In this document: positions 42,806-51,793 of the stretch, piece after piece
How the letters are laid out: every line of letters starts with the position of its first letter
Numbering within the stretch: the stretch's first letter is position 1
Notes under the pieces: model-generated
Seen by the model: only the letters and a program-made list of their open reading frames with translations
Databases searched by the model: none
Told to the model about the DNA's origin: nothing
Program-made: the position numbers and the translations under genes
Source: Streptomyces sp. V1I1
GTDB lineage: Bacteria; Actinomycetota; Actinomycetes; Streptomycetales; Streptomycetaceae
Direction of reading: 5' to 3'
Assembly: GCF_030817355.1 (NCBI RefSeq)
Contig: NZ_JAUSZH010000001.1
Span: 4,311,001 to 4,375,000, forward strand
DNA: 64,000 nt

Positions 42806-43969
42806 GTGGGGCACCGACAGCAGGCCGGCGGCTACAGCGCTCCTCGTATCGTCCGTGTGCTGCCCACGCTGATGATCGTCGGCGGTCTTGTCTTCGACTA
42901 CTTCACCCCGCCCAGATTCACGGCCGTGCCGTTCTTCGCGGCCGCCCCGCTGATCGCCGCGCCCTTCTCCTCCTGGATCGCCACCCTGCTGACCGGCATC
43001 GCGGCGACCCTGTCCGTGCTCGGTCTGCGCTACTACAACGAGACCGTGTCCGAGGTCACGTCGTTCACCGAGCTGTTCACCGTGCTCACCGTCGCCGGGC
43101 TCGCCCTGCTCATCAACCGCCTCGTAAGACTCAGCCGTGAGCGCCTCGCCTCCGCCCGGGTGATCGCCGAGGCCGCCCAGCGCGCCGTGCTGCCCGCCCC
43201 CGCAGCCCGGATCGCCGGGCTGCACATCGCCGCGCGGTACGAGGCGGCGCAGGCCGACGCCTTCATCGGCGGCGACCTCTTCGCCGTACAGGACACGCCC
43301 TTCGGGGTGCGGCTGGTGGTCGGAGACGTACGGGGCAAGGGGCTGGAGGCGGTCGAAACGGTGGCCGTGATCCTCGGGGCGTTCCGGGAGGCTGCCGAGC
43401 AGGAGGGTTCGCTCGAAGGGGTCGCCGCGCGTCTTGAGCGGGCGCTGGCGCGTGAGGGCACGCGGCGGGACGAACTGGACGCGGTCGAGGGGTTCACCAC
43501 CGCCGTGCTCGCCGAGATCCCGCACGGCGAGGGCGTCTTGCGGGTAGTGAACCGGGGCCATCCGGAACCGCTGGTGCTGTACGCCGACGGGGACGTGGAC
43601 ATCCTGGAGCCGACCCAGGCCGCGCTGCCGCTCGGAATGGGCGAACTGGGGGCGTGGCCGGACCGGTCGGATGCGCATCCGCTGCCCCCCGGGGCCACGT
43701 TGCTCCTCTACACGGACGGTCTCTCCGAGGCGCGCGACGCGAGCGGCGTCTTCTACGACCCCGGCGAGCGGCTTGCGGGCCGGCTCTTTCCAGGGCCCGA
43801 GGAGCTGCTGGACGTGCTCGTCGACGACGTACGACGGCATACGCGCGGTGGGGCCACGGACGACATGGCGCTGCTGGCGGTCAGCCGCCCCACCGAGGGG
43901 CAGCCGGACCGCCGCAGGATCGTGCCGGTGGTCAGAGCCCTTGCAGGTTCGGAGCGCCGGAGCAAGTGA
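42806..43969 (+). CDS. Membrane-bound SpoIIE-type PP2C phosphatase
   Basis: A 387-residue protein starting at GTG 42806 after AGGAG. Residues about 15-110 hold three or four hydrophobic helices (LPTLMIVGGLVFDYFTPP, AAAPLIAAPFSSWIATLLTG, FTVLTVAGLALLINRLVRLS). The rest is a PP2C/SpoIIE phosphatase: GGDLFAVQDTPFGVRLVVGD, GKGLEAVETVAVILGAF, NRGHPEPLVLYADGDV, LLLYTDGLSEARD and GGATDDMALLAVSR. It probably dephosphorylates a STAS antagonist in response to a membrane signal. A terminator follows the stop directly. Confidence 0.9.
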   Translation: MGHRQQAGGYSAPRIVRVLPTLMIVGGLVFDYFTPPRFTAVPFFAAAPLIAAPFSSWIATLLTGIAATLSVLGLRYYNETVSEVTSFTELFTVLTVAGLALLINRLVRLSRERLASARVIAEAAQRAVLPAPAARIAGLHIAARYEAAQADAFIGGDLFAVQDTPFGVRLVVGDVRGKGLEAVETVAVILGAFREAAEQEGSLEGVAARLERALAREGTRRDELDAVEGFTTAVLAEIPHGEGVLRVVNRGHPEPLVLYADGDVDILEPTQAALPLGMGELGAWPDRSDAHPLPPGATLLLYTDGLSEARDASGVFYDPGERLAGRLFPGPEELLDVLVDDVRRHTRGGATDDMALLAVSRPTEGQPDRRRIVPVVRALAGSERRSK

Positions 43970-43970
43970 A

Positions 43971-43993
43971 GGCCCATCGCGCGGCGATGGGCC
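43971..43993 (+). terminator. Terminator after the PP2C gene
   Basis: Perfect 10-base arms ggcccatcgc / gcgatgggcc with a 3-base loop just after the stop. Confidence 0.75.
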
Positions 43994-44250
43994 CGACGCA
44001 GGACGCGGCCACGTGCCCGACGCGTCCGACGCAGGACCCGGCACCGTGCGTAGTCGAAGCACACCCCTCCGCATAACATTTGAAGCACTGTCAGATGAAG
44101 GTCCTGGTCCGAGAGTAGATCAAGTCGCCCGACTCCGGCCGTTTGTGTCCTGGTAAGTCCCTGTCAAAGTCGTTAATGATCAGTCGGAACAGCTTGGAAT
44201 ACGACCCCGGAGTCTATTAACGTTCGATAACGCAGCGCGGTCGTCCCAGT

Positions 44251-44410
44251 CGTCGCTAGAGACGGCACCGTGCGCACGCGCCGAATCCCGCAAGGGAACC
44301 GGGGAACCACCAATTGGGGTGAATCGGGCACCTTTTGCCGCTCTTTCCGCGGTCGAGGCGCTCGTAGGAGACCTTCCTGCTCCGAACCCGTCAGCTAACC
44401 CGGTAGGCGA
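44251..44410 (+). promoter_or_regulatory. c-di-AMP (ydaO/yuaA) riboswitch
   Basis: Conserved blocks occur in order: cgccgaatcccgcaaggg, aaccggggaaccac, ttggggtgaatcgggc, then gaacccgtcagctaacccgg and taggcgag. These match the ydaO consensus (gccgAAu...aACCGGGGaaccac...GGGGUGAAUCG...CCCGUCAGCUAACCuCGUAGGC). It lies directly before the M23 peptidase gene. In Streptomyces such riboswitches control cell-wall hydrolases, turning expression off when c-di-AMP is high (established knowledge). Boundaries are approximate. Confidence 0.92.
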
Positions 44411-44435
44411 GAAGGAAGGAAAGGAGCACGCCTCC

Positions 44436-45500
44436 GTGGCGTCCAACAAGCCTGCCCCCGAAGCACCCTTCGGAACCCTGGAAACTGAATTCTTCGGCGA
44501 CGAACCGGCGGAGCGGGCATGGGAGGAATGGAACCCCACCGAGGACTCCGTCCGTCCGGTGCGCGGCCGGCACCGCGTCATGAAGCAGCGCGGCGGGCTC
44601 GCCCGCAGCTCCACGGTGCTCGGCGTCGGCGTGATCGCCGCGGTAGGCGCGGGCGGCATGGCCACCGCGCAGGCGAAGCCGCCGGTCTCCATATCGCTCC
44701 CCGACTCGATCGCGGACAACCTGCCCGACGCCAAGTCCCTGCCGGGCGTGGGCTCCCTGATGTCCGACGACGCGTCGGACGCCGACGCGGGGAACGTGAA
44801 CGCGGCCCCGCTCACGGCGATGAGCCTCGCCACGGACTCCGGCACCGAGGCCGGAGTCGACAGGGCGGCCGGCGCCGGTGAGGCGCTGCGCGCCCGCATT
44901 CTCCAGCAGGCCGAGCAGCAGCAGGCGGAGGCGGACGCCGAGGCGAAGGCGGCCGCGGAGAAGCTCGCGGCCGAGAAGGCCGCGGCGGAGGCCGCGAAGC
45001 AGCAGACCGCGGCGGAGGCCAAGGCCGAGGCCGAGAAGCTCGCGGCCGAGAAGGCCGCGGCGGCCAAGGCGGAGGCCGAGCGGCTGGCCCAGCTCGCGAA
45101 AAGCTACGCCCTGCCCACCTCCTCGTACACGATCACCTCCACGTTCGGCGAGTCCGGCTCCATGTGGTCCTCGGGCTACCACACCGGCCTGGACTTCGCG
45201 GCTCCGACGGGCACGCCGATCAAGGCGGTGCACAGCGGCACCGTCAAGTCGGCGGGCTGGTCCGGCTCTTACGGCTACCGCACGGTGCTGGAGCTCGAAG
45301 ACGGCACGGAGGTCTGGTACGCCCACCAGTCCTCGATCTCGGTCAGCGCCGGCCAGAAGGTGACGACGGGCGAGACGATCGGCCGCGTCGGCGCGACGGG
45401 CAATGTGACGGGCCCGCACCTGCACCTGGAGGTCCACACGCCGGGCGGGTCGGGGCTCGACCCGATGGCATGGCTGCGTGGCAAGGGTCTCAGCATCTGA
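44436..45500 (+). CDS. M23 (LytM-type) peptidoglycan endopeptidase
   Basis: A 354-residue secreted or membrane-linked cell-wall hydrolase. The N-terminus is long and charged, with a hydrophobic stretch near residue 60 (STVLGVGVIAAVGAGGMATA). A long Ala/Glu/Lys coiled coil follows (about residues 150-215, KLAAEKAAAEAAKQQTAAEA), then the M23 domain: SGYHTGLDFAAPTGTPI (HxxxD), VWYAHQSSI and GPHLHLEVHT (HxH). The zinc ligands are complete. GTG 44436 has AAGGAG ahead. Expression is under the c-di-AMP riboswitch upstream. It should cut peptide cross-links during growth or germination. Confidence 0.92.
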   Translation: MASNKPAPEAPFGTLETEFFGDEPAERAWEEWNPTEDSVRPVRGRHRVMKQRGGLARSSTVLGVGVIAAVGAGGMATAQAKPPVSISLPDSIADNLPDAKSLPGVGSLMSDDASDADAGNVNAAPLTAMSLATDSGTEAGVDRAAGAGEALRARILQQAEQQQAEADAEAKAAAEKLAAEKAAAEAAKQQTAAEAKAEAEKLAAEKAAAAKAEAERLAQLAKSYALPTSSYTITSTFGESGSMWSSGYHTGLDFAAPTGTPIKAVHSGTVKSAGWSGSYGYRTVLELEDGTEVWYAHQSSISVSAGQKVTTGETIGRVGATGNVTGPHLHLEVHTPGGSGLDPMAWLRGKGLSI

Positions 45501-45516
45501 TCGTGCGCCACAGTCC

Positions 45517-45558
45517 CCGGCAGCTCTGGCGCACACCCCCCGACGCCAGAGCTGCCGG
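45517..45558 (+). terminator. Terminator after the M23 gene
   Basis: Perfect 15-base arms ccggcagctctggcg / cgccagagctgccgg with a 12-base loop. Confidence 0.85.
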
Positions 45559-45585
45559 TACAGCGCGTAGACCGTAGACCGGAAG

Positions 45586-45687
45586 AGCGCGTAGACCGGA
45601 AGAGCGCGTGGACCGGAAGAGCGCGTGGACCGGAAGAGCGCGTGGACCGGAAGAGCGCGTGGACCGGAAGAGCGCGTGGACCGGAAT
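45586..45687. repeat. 17-bp tandem repeats (agcgcgtggaccggaag)
   Basis: Six consecutive 17-base units starting at 45586, 45603, 45620, 45637, 45654 and 45671, preceded by a 24-base variant unit at 45562. The first unit has gtaga for gtgga and the last ends in t; the others are identical. They fill the gap between the M23 terminator and the aldo/keto reductase start at 45719. Confidence 0.92.
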
Positions 45688-45718
45688 AGCGCGCGCCACC
45701 ACGGTCGTTGATCAACCC

Positions 45719-46666
45719 ATGACTTCTCTTCGGACCCTCGGTTCGTCCGACATCGCCGTCTCCCCGCTCGCCCTCGGCGGCAATGTCTTCGGCTGGACCG
45801 CCGACCAGGCGCAGTCCTTCGCCGTGCTCGACGCGTACGCCGCCGTCGGCGGCAACTTCGTCGACACTGCCGACGCGTACTCCTCCTGGGCGCCGGGCCA
45901 CGAGGGCGGCGAGTCCGAGACCGTCATCGGCAACTGGCTCGCCGCGCGCGGCAACCGTTCCGACGTCGTCGTCGCGACCAAGGTCGGCGCGCACCCTCAG
46001 TACCGGGGGCTCTCCGCCACTACCATCAGGGCCGCGGCCGAGGAATCCCTGAAGCGGCTGCGTACCGACTACATCGACCTGTACTACACGCACTTCGACG
46101 ACCCGAGGGTCCCCGTCGAGGAGATCATCACCGCCCTCGACCAGCTGGTGCAGGACGGCAAGGTCCGTGCCATCGCCGCCTCCAACCTCAGCGCCGAGCG
46201 GCTCCAGGCGTCCCTGGACTTCTCGGAGCGCGAGGGGCTCGCCCGTTATGTCGCGCTGCAACCGCACTACAACCTCGTCTCCCGCGACACGTACGAAGGC
46301 GGGCTGCGGGACACCGCCGCCCGTGCCGGGCTCGCCGCCGTCCCCTACTCCGCGCTCGCCTCCGGCTTCCTCACCGGCAAGTACCGGCCGGGTGTGCCGG
46401 TGGACAGCGCACGGGCCGCGGGCGCCGGCAAGCATCTGGAGACCGGGCGGGGTTTGGCGGTCCTCGCCGCGCTCGACAAGGTCGCCCGGGCCCGTGGCGC
46501 GCAGGTCGCGACCGTCGCGCTCGCCTGGCTGGCCGCGCAGCCGACAGTCGTCGCGCCGATCGCCTCGGCCCGCACGGTCGAGCAGCTGCCCGCGCTGACC
46601 GCGGTCGCCGAGCTGGAGCTGACGGCCGACGAGCTGGCCGAGCTGACCGCGGCGTCGGCGAGCTAG
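45719..46666 (+). CDS. Aldo/keto reductase
   Basis: A 315-residue NADPH-dependent oxidoreductase of the AKR family (YajO/AKR12-like). Catalytic tetrad residues are visible: Asp in FVDTADAYSSW, Tyr in the same segment (DAY), Lys in VVVATKVG and His in YYTHFDD. Cofactor-binding parts are AIAASNLSAERL and VVAPIASARTVEQL. The start ATG 45719 has no evident ribosome site, and its 5' region consists of 17-bp tandem repeats, so the mRNA may be leaderless. It converges on and overlaps the PrsW gene by four bases. Substrate unknown. Confidence 0.88.
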   Translation: MTSLRTLGSSDIAVSPLALGGNVFGWTADQAQSFAVLDAYAAVGGNFVDTADAYSSWAPGHEGGESETVIGNWLAARGNRSDVVVATKVGAHPQYRGLSATTIRAAAEESLKRLRTDYIDLYYTHFDDPRVPVEEIITALDQLVQDGKVRAIAASNLSAERLQASLDFSEREGLARYVALQPHYNLVSRDTYEGGLRDTAARAGLAAVPYSALASGFLTGKYRPGVPVDSARAAGAGKHLETGRGLAVLAALDKVARARGAQVATVALAWLAAQPTVVAPIASARTVEQLPALTAVAELELTADELAELTAASAS

Positions 46667-48006
46667 CCGCGGTACGGGTTGTAGCCGCCGTAGTCGCGGT
46701 ACGGCGGCGGCGTCCACACCCGGCCCGTCGCCCGTGCCGCGTACGTCAGCGCGGGACCGGCGACGTCCTTGCGCTGCCACAGGTGGTGCAGCAGCTCCTG
46801 CTCGCGCTCCGCGAAGTCCGGGCCCGCCGCGCCGCGGTGGGCCCGGTGGCGCAGAAAGGCCAGGGACGTCGCGAACCGCTGGTACTCCGACACCGCGTGT
46901 GCGGCGGCCGGTCCGTGCGCACGCCGGGCGACGTCGCGGGCCATCGTGCGCGCCCGCATCGAGGAGAGCGCGCGCGGCTCGGCGGCGGTCAGCCAGCCGG
47001 CCGCGGCGTACGCGGGCAGCTCGGTGGATATCGTGCGCAGTTCGCGCTGCCGGGTCCAGACCGTCAGCCAGGTCAGCAGCCCGAAGACAGGGACCATGAA
47101 CGCTCCGTACACGGCGTAGAAGCCCCACGGGCCGAAGAGCGACGACGAGCCGTTCCACAGGGCGTGCATGCCCATGGCGAGGGCGAGGCCGAGCAGCGGC
47201 AGCGCGATCCGGCGGATGCGCTGGCGCTGGGCGGCGAGCGCGGCGATCCCGAAGCCGATGCCGGTCAGCACGGTGAAGAGCGGGTGCGCGAACGGCGACA
47301 TGACGACGCGTACGAAGAAGGTCGCCGCGGTCACCGAGGCGAACCCCGATGTGCCTATCTCCTGGTCCTCGCCGAAGGCGCTGCCCAGGTAGAGGATGTT
47401 CTCGGTGAAGGCGAAGCCGGTCGCGGTGAAACCGGCCACGACCACGCCGTCGACGATCCCGGTGAAGTCCCGTCTGCGGAAGATGAAGATCAGCAGGATC
47501 GCCGTGGCCTTCGCGCTCTCCTCGACGATCGGGGCGATCACCGTCGCGCCGAGCGTGTCCGCGCTCGCCGGATCGGCGGTGGCGGTGGCTATCCAGCGGG
47601 TCGCGAAGGTGTTCGCGATGATCGCGACGAGGGCGGCGGCGAAGGCGCCCCAGGCGAAGGCGAACAGAAGGTTCTTCCAGGGACCCGGCTCGACCCGGTC
47701 CAGCCAGCGGAAGGCCGCGGCGAGGAGCGGGACGGGAAGGGTCGCGAGGCCGAGACCGACCAGGAAGCCCTGGGTGCCGGTCTGTTCGCGTACGAGCGCG
47801 AGGATGACGAGGCCGGAGAGGGCGAGGAGGGTGATCAGCGCCCCCGCCCGTACCGCCCTGTTGCGCCAGAGCTGGGAGGCGCGGCGCGGTTTGTAGCGCC
47901 AGCGGGCACGCTCCGGCACAGCGGCGAGCAGCTCGGCGAGGTGCTGCTGCTCGAACGCCGGGACCGCCGGATGCGGTGCGGGTTCCTGCGGGGGCGACTC
48001 GGACAC
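46663..48006 (-). CDS. PrsW-family intramembrane metalloprotease
   Basis: A 447-residue polytopic membrane protein. The PrsW motifs are IVEESAKATAILLIFI (EExxK, here EESAK), FTENILYLGSAFG (ExxN) and MHALWNG (H), with about eight hydrophobic helices between residues 45 and 300. The N- and C-terminal ends are soluble; the latter has a helical tail with Tyr/Arg at the end (RDYGGYNPYRG). In Bacillus PrsW cleaves the anti-sigma factor RsiW, while targets in Streptomyces are unknown. The start is ATG 48006. Confidence 0.88.
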   Translation of the reverse strand: MSESPPQEPAPHPAVPAFEQQHLAELLAAVPERARWRYKPRRASQLWRNRAVRAGALITLLALSGLVILALVREQTGTQGFLVGLGLATLPVPLLAAAFRWLDRVEPGPWKNLLFAFAWGAFAAALVAIIANTFATRWIATATADPASADTLGATVIAPIVEESAKATAILLIFIFRRRDFTGIVDGVVVAGFTATGFAFTENILYLGSAFGEDQEIGTSGFASVTAATFFVRVVMSPFAHPLFTVLTGIGFGIAALAAQRQRIRRIALPLLGLALAMGMHALWNGSSSLFGPWGFYAVYGAFMVPVFGLLTWLTVWTRQRELRTISTELPAYAAAGWLTAAEPRALSSMRARTMARDVARRAHGPAAAHAVSEYQRFATSLAFLRHRAHRGAAGPDFAEREQELLHHLWQRKDVAGPALTYAARATGRVWTPPPYRDYGGYNPYRG

Positions 48007-48066
48007 CCAATGACCCTAACGAGGGTCACTGACAACTGGCGACGGTGTCCGGGATGCTACTCAGGG

Positions 48067-48858
48067 TTACGCGGGCCCCAACGGGCGGCGGAACAGCAGG
48101 TCGTGCACCTTGTGACCCTTGTCCAGGCCCTGTCCTTCGAATCGGGTGAGCGGGCGGAAGGCGGGGCGCGGGGCGTAGCCGCCGTCCTCCTGGGTGTTCT
48201 CGAAGTCCGGGTGCGCGGAGAGCACCTCGAGCATCTGCACGGCGTACGGCTCCCAGTCGGTCGCGCAGTGCAGGATCGCGCCGGGCTTCATGCAGGTGGC
48301 GGCGAGGGAGAGGAACTCGCGCTGGATCAGCCGCCGCTTGTGGTGCCGCTTCTTGGGCCAGGGGTCGGGGAAGAAGACACGCAGCCCGTCGAGCGAGCGG
48401 GGCGGGAGCATCTCCCGCAGGAGGATGATCGCGTCGCCGTTGGCCACCCGGATGTTGGACAGTCCGTTCCGCTCTGCGAGACCGAGGAGGTTGCCCTGGC
48501 CGGGGGTGTGGACGTCGACGGCGAGAATCCCGGTGCCGGGGTCCGCGGCGGCCATCTGCGCGGTGGCCTCGCCCATCCCGAACCCGATCTCCAGGACTAC
48601 GGGCAGCCCGCCGAACATCTCCTCGAGGTCGAGGACGCGATGCCCGTCGATGTCGAGGCCCCAGACGGGCCACAGCCGCTGAAGCGCATCGCCCTGCCCG
48701 GCGGTCACCCGGCTCCGCCGGGGCTGGAAGCTGCGGATACGCCGCTCATGGTGCGACCCGGCGGGATCGGCGACGGGCCCGCCGGGAAAGCGGGGCTCGC
48801 GGTTGGCGCGGATGGGGGCCGGGGGGCCGTCGGGGGTGTGGTTTCGGAGCTCAGACAC
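48067..48858 (-). CDS. trmB: tRNA (guanine-N7-)-methyltransferase
   Basis: A 263-residue TrmB enzyme that methylates G46 of the variable loop. Motifs: VLEIGFGMGEATAQMAAADP (SAM-binding), GILAVDVHTPGQGNLLGLAE, VANGDAIILLREML, FFPDPWPKKRHHKRRLIQRE (the strongly conserved catalytic block) and HCATDWEPYAVQML. The start GTG 48858 is chosen; a longer frame from TTG 48927 exists. An N-terminal Pro/Arg-rich extension is typical of actinomycete members. It is close behind the PrsW gene on the same strand. Confidence 0.9.
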   Translation of the reverse strand: MSELRNHTPDGPPAPIRANREPRFPGGPVADPAGSHHERRIRSFQPRRSRVTAGQGDALQRLWPVWGLDIDGHRVLDLEEMFGGLPVVLEIGFGMGEATAQMAAADPGTGILAVDVHTPGQGNLLGLAERNGLSNIRVANGDAIILLREMLPPRSLDGLRVFFPDPWPKKRHHKRRLIQREFLSLAATCMKPGAILHCATDWEPYAVQMLEVLSAHPDFENTQEDGGYAPRPAFRPLTRFEGQGLDKGHKVHDLLFRRPLGPA

Positions 48859-49016
48859 AGTGGCGTCAATTCTACGGGGGCGTGGGGGTGGGTCCGGGGC
48901 CGCCCGGCAGTCGGCTTTGTCCGACAACGACCGGACGCTTTGTCCGCCAACGCCGGACGCTTTGAAATTACCGGGCGCCTTGAAATCAAGCGTCGAGCGG
49001 CAGGGCCCGCGCGGGG

Positions 49017-50285
49017 CTAGCGGCGCGACTGGGCCAGGCTGCCGCCCGTCAGCGCGGTCAGGGCCCTGCGCGCCACCTCGCGGCCGATCGGCAGCGACGC
49101 CGTCGCCGCGGGGGACGGCGCGTTCAGCACATGCACCGTCCGCGGGGCCTCGCGGATCAGGAAGTCGTCCACCAGTGTCCCGTCCCGCAGCACCGCCTGT
49201 GCCCGCACCCCCGCGGGGGCCGGGCGCAGATCGTCCTCAGTCACCACCGGGAGCAGCCTCCGCACCGCCGTCGCGAACGCCCGCCTCGAAAGCGAGCGGT
49301 GCAGCTCCCCCGCCCCGTACCGCCAGTGCCTGCGGGCGATCCGCCAGGAACCCGGCCAGGCCAGCGTCTGTGCCATGTCCCGGAGGCGGACCGCCGACCA
49401 GCTGTAGCCCTCGCGGGCCAGCGCCGGGACCGCGTTCGGCCCGACGTGGACGCCGCCGTCGATGCCGCGGGTGAGGTGGACCCCGAGGAACGGGAAGGCC
49501 GGGTCCGGGACGGGGTAGACCAGGCCCCGGACCAGCTCGGGCCGCGTCAGCTCGTAGTACTCGCCCCGGAAGGGGACGATCCGCATCCCTGGCTCGTCGC
49601 CCGCCAGCCGTGCGACCCGGTCGCAGTGCAGTCCCGCGCAATTAACGAGCACCCGCGCCCTGATCACCGCCCCCGATGCCGTACGCACCGCGACGCCCCA
49701 GCTGCGGCGGTCGATCGCGGCGGCCTCCTCGCCGTACCTGATGTCCGCGTCGGACGCGGCCCCCAGCTGCGCCGCCACCGCCCCGAAGTCGCACACTCCG
49801 GTGGTGCCGACCCGGATCGCCGCGAGGCCCCGCACCTGCGGCTCGTACTCCACGATCTGGGCGGGGCCCAGCTCCCGCACCGGAATGCCGTTCTCCCGGC
49901 CGCGCTGGACCAGTGCGTGCAGCCGCGGCAGCTCGTCCCGGCCGGTGGCCACGATCAGCTTTCCGGTGACCTTGTGCTCGATGCCGTACTCCGCGCAGAA
50001 CTTGACCATCTCGGCCGCCCCGCGCACCGCGAACCGAGCCTTGAGCGACCCCGGCCGGTAGTAGATCCCGCTGTGGATCACTCCGCTGTTCCGGCCGGTC
50101 TGGTGCCGCGAGGGACCGGGCTCCTTCTCCAGGACCGTCACCCGGGTGCCGGGAGCCGCGCGCGTGAGCGCATACGCAGTCGACAGGCCGACGATCCCGC
50201 CGCCGATCACCAGCACGTCACAGTCGAAACCATGCCCATGGCTCTGCCCGTAGCCATGCGCGAAGTCCTGCCCGGACGCCGTCAC
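49017..50285 (-). CDS. lhgO: L-2-hydroxyglutarate oxidase
   Basis: A 422-residue FAD-dependent oxidase of the LhgO (YgaF) type. It has CDVLVIGGGIVGLSTAYALT (Rossmann), VLEKEPGPSRHQTGRNSGVI, HSGIYYRPGSLKARFAVRGA (the family-typical HSGIYY), GVCDFGAVAAQL, PFRGEYYEL and FLGVHLTRGIDGGVHVGPNA. The start GTG 50283-50285 has GGGAGG at a spacing of 7. It oxidises L-2-hydroxyglutarate to 2-oxoglutarate, passing electrons to the membrane quinone pool or to oxygen (family knowledge). Confidence 0.88.
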   Translation of the reverse strand: MTASGQDFAHGYGQSHGHGFDCDVLVIGGGIVGLSTAYALTRAAPGTRVTVLEKEPGPSRHQTGRNSGVIHSGIYYRPGSLKARFAVRGAAEMVKFCAEYGIEHKVTGKLIVATGRDELPRLHALVQRGRENGIPVRELGPAQIVEYEPQVRGLAAIRVGTTGVCDFGAVAAQLGAASDADIRYGEEAAAIDRRSWGVAVRTASGAVIRARVLVNCAGLHCDRVARLAGDEPGMRIVPFRGEYYELTRPELVRGLVYPVPDPAFPFLGVHLTRGIDGGVHVGPNAVPALAREGYSWSAVRLRDMAQTLAWPGSWRIARRHWRYGAGELHRSLSRRAFATAVRRLLPVVTEDDLRPAPAGVRAQAVLRDGTLVDDFLIREAPRTVHVLNAPSPAATASLPIGREVARRALTALTGGSLAQSRR

Positions 50286-50374
50286 CGCGTCACCTCCCAC
50301 CCCGATAGTGCACTGGCCCACTGACAATGCCCTTAAACCAGGTGAGCCGGGTTGCGCGCCATCGGCCAGTAGTC

Positions 50375-51793
50375 CTACGCCGGAGCCACCAGCAGCGGCC
50401 GGGCCCGCTCCCGCAGCTCCACCACCCTCGGCTCGTCGCCGTACGGCTCCAGCCGGTGCAGCAGATCCCGTACGTACTCCGTGGTCCGCGCCGAGGAGAT
50501 CCGCCCCGCGACCTCCACCGCGCGCGTGCCCGCCGCGCACGCCGCGTCCAGGTTTCCCGACTCCAGTTCGGCGACGGCCGACACCACGAGCCGCAGCCCG
50601 TGCGAGCGCACGAACTCCTCCGTGGGCCGCGACAGTGCCTGCTCGGTGAAGCGCCGCACCTGGCGCGGCGCCTTCAGATCGCGGTAGCACTCGGCGGCGT
50701 CCGCGGCGAACCTGTCGTACGAGTAGAAGCCCAGCCAGGACGGGTCCGCGTCGCCCTCCCGCGAGCGCTCCAGCCAGCCCTCCGCCGCCTTCAGCGCGGC
50801 CCCCGACGCCGGCGCGTCGCTCGCCTTCGCATGCGCCCGCGCCTCCACCAGCCGGAAGAAGCTCATGGTGCGGGCGGTGGCGAGGCCGCGGTTGCGCTCC
50901 AGGGCCGCCTGCGCCAGGTCCACGCCCTCGTCCGCGAAGCCGCGGTACGTCGCCTGCAGCGACATCGAAGCCAGTACGTAGCCCCCCAACGGCACGTCGG
51001 CCGCCGCGCGGGCCAGCCGCAACGCCTGGATGTAGTACCGCTGCGCCGCCTCCTGCTGACCCGTGTCGAAGGCCATCCACCCGGCCAGCCGGGTCAGTTC
51101 GGCGGCTGCGCCGAACAGCGCGCGGCCGACTTCGTCCGAATACGACCCGAGGAGCAGCGGCGCCGCGTCCACCCGCAGACACTCCGGCACCATCGACGAA
51201 CGCCAGTCCCCACCCCCGTACTTGGAGTCCCAGCGCCGCGCGTCCTCCGCCGCCTCCCTGAGCTTGGCCACGTCGCTGTGACCCACGCGGGCGGGGGTGT
51301 CCTCCGCCGCGTCCACCGACCGCTCGACCGAAGAGTCGGCGGGGGTTATCAGCCATCGGGACGCGGGCGTCGCGTAAGCGCTCACTGCGAAGGAACCGGC
51401 CAGCGACTGCCAGATGCCCCCGCTGCCCGCCCGCCGCCCCGCAAGATCCAGGCGGTACAGCTCGGTGGCCGATTTCACCGCCTCGCCCACATCACGCGGG
51501 AAAGCGAGCCCGACCTCGGGGGCCGGGTCGGCGTCAGCAAGACCGATCTCGTGCAGCGGCACCGGACGGCCCAGTTTGGCGCCGATCGCGGCGGCGATGA
51601 GATGGGGCGCTGCACCCTGCGGCACCATGCCCTTGGACACCCATCTCGCCACGGAGGTCTTGTCGTATCGAAGGGTCAGACCGCGCTGCGTGCCGAGGTC
51701 GTTGACCCGCCGGGCGAGGCCGGCGTTGCTGATTCCCGCGAGGGCGAGAACGGTTCCGAGTTTTTCGTTCGGCCCGCGTTGCTCCCTGGACAT
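50375..51793 (-). CDS. Sporulation-associated XRE/TPR-type regulator
   Basis: A 472-residue protein. It begins [20 protein letters not shown] and has an N-terminal HTH ([20 protein letters not shown] followed by [19 protein letters not shown]) and a long alpha-helical C-terminal part with TPR-like repeats ([60 protein letters not shown]). Position and sequence recall the S. griseus orf1590 / SCO4114 sporulation gene, from memory and not checked. The start ATG 51793 is preceded by CGAGGGGTGGCTC. It is divergent from the asparagine-synthase-like gene. Confidence 0.75.
   Translation of the reverse strand: MSREQRGPNEKLGTVLALAGISNAGLARRVNDLGTQRGLTLRYDKTSVARWVSKGMVPQGAAPHLIAAAIGAKLGRPVPLHEIGLADADPAPEVGLAFPRDVGEAVKSATELYRLDLAGRRAGSGGIWQSLAGSFAVSAYATPASRWLITPADSSVERSVDAAEDTPARVGHSDVAKLREAAEDARRWDSKYGGGDWRSSMVPECLRVDAAPLLLGSYSDEVGRALFGAAAELTRLAGWMAFDTGQQEAAQRYYIQALRLARAAADVPLGGYVLASMSLQATYRGFADEGVDLAQAALERNRGLATARTMSFFRLVEARAHAKASDAPASGAALKAAEGWLERSREGDADPSWLGFYSYDRFAADAAECYRDLKAPRQVRRFTEQALSRPTEEFVRSHGLRLVVSAVAELESGNLDAACAAGTRAVEVAGRISSARTTEYVRDLLHRLEPYGDEPRVVELRERARPLLVAPA

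Noticed and set aside
45562..45687. CRISPR array
   Set aside because: The 17-bp units are directly joined with no spacers.
45275..48010. 911-codon minus-strand frame across the M23, repeat and aldo/keto reductase genes
   Set aside because: It lies opposite proven genes and includes the 17-bp repeats as fake peptide repeats.
50286..51356. N-terminal extension of the L-2-hydroxyglutarate oxidase frame
   Set aside because: The upstream part covers the sporulation-type regulator in another frame; the GTG at 50285 has a perfect ribosome site.
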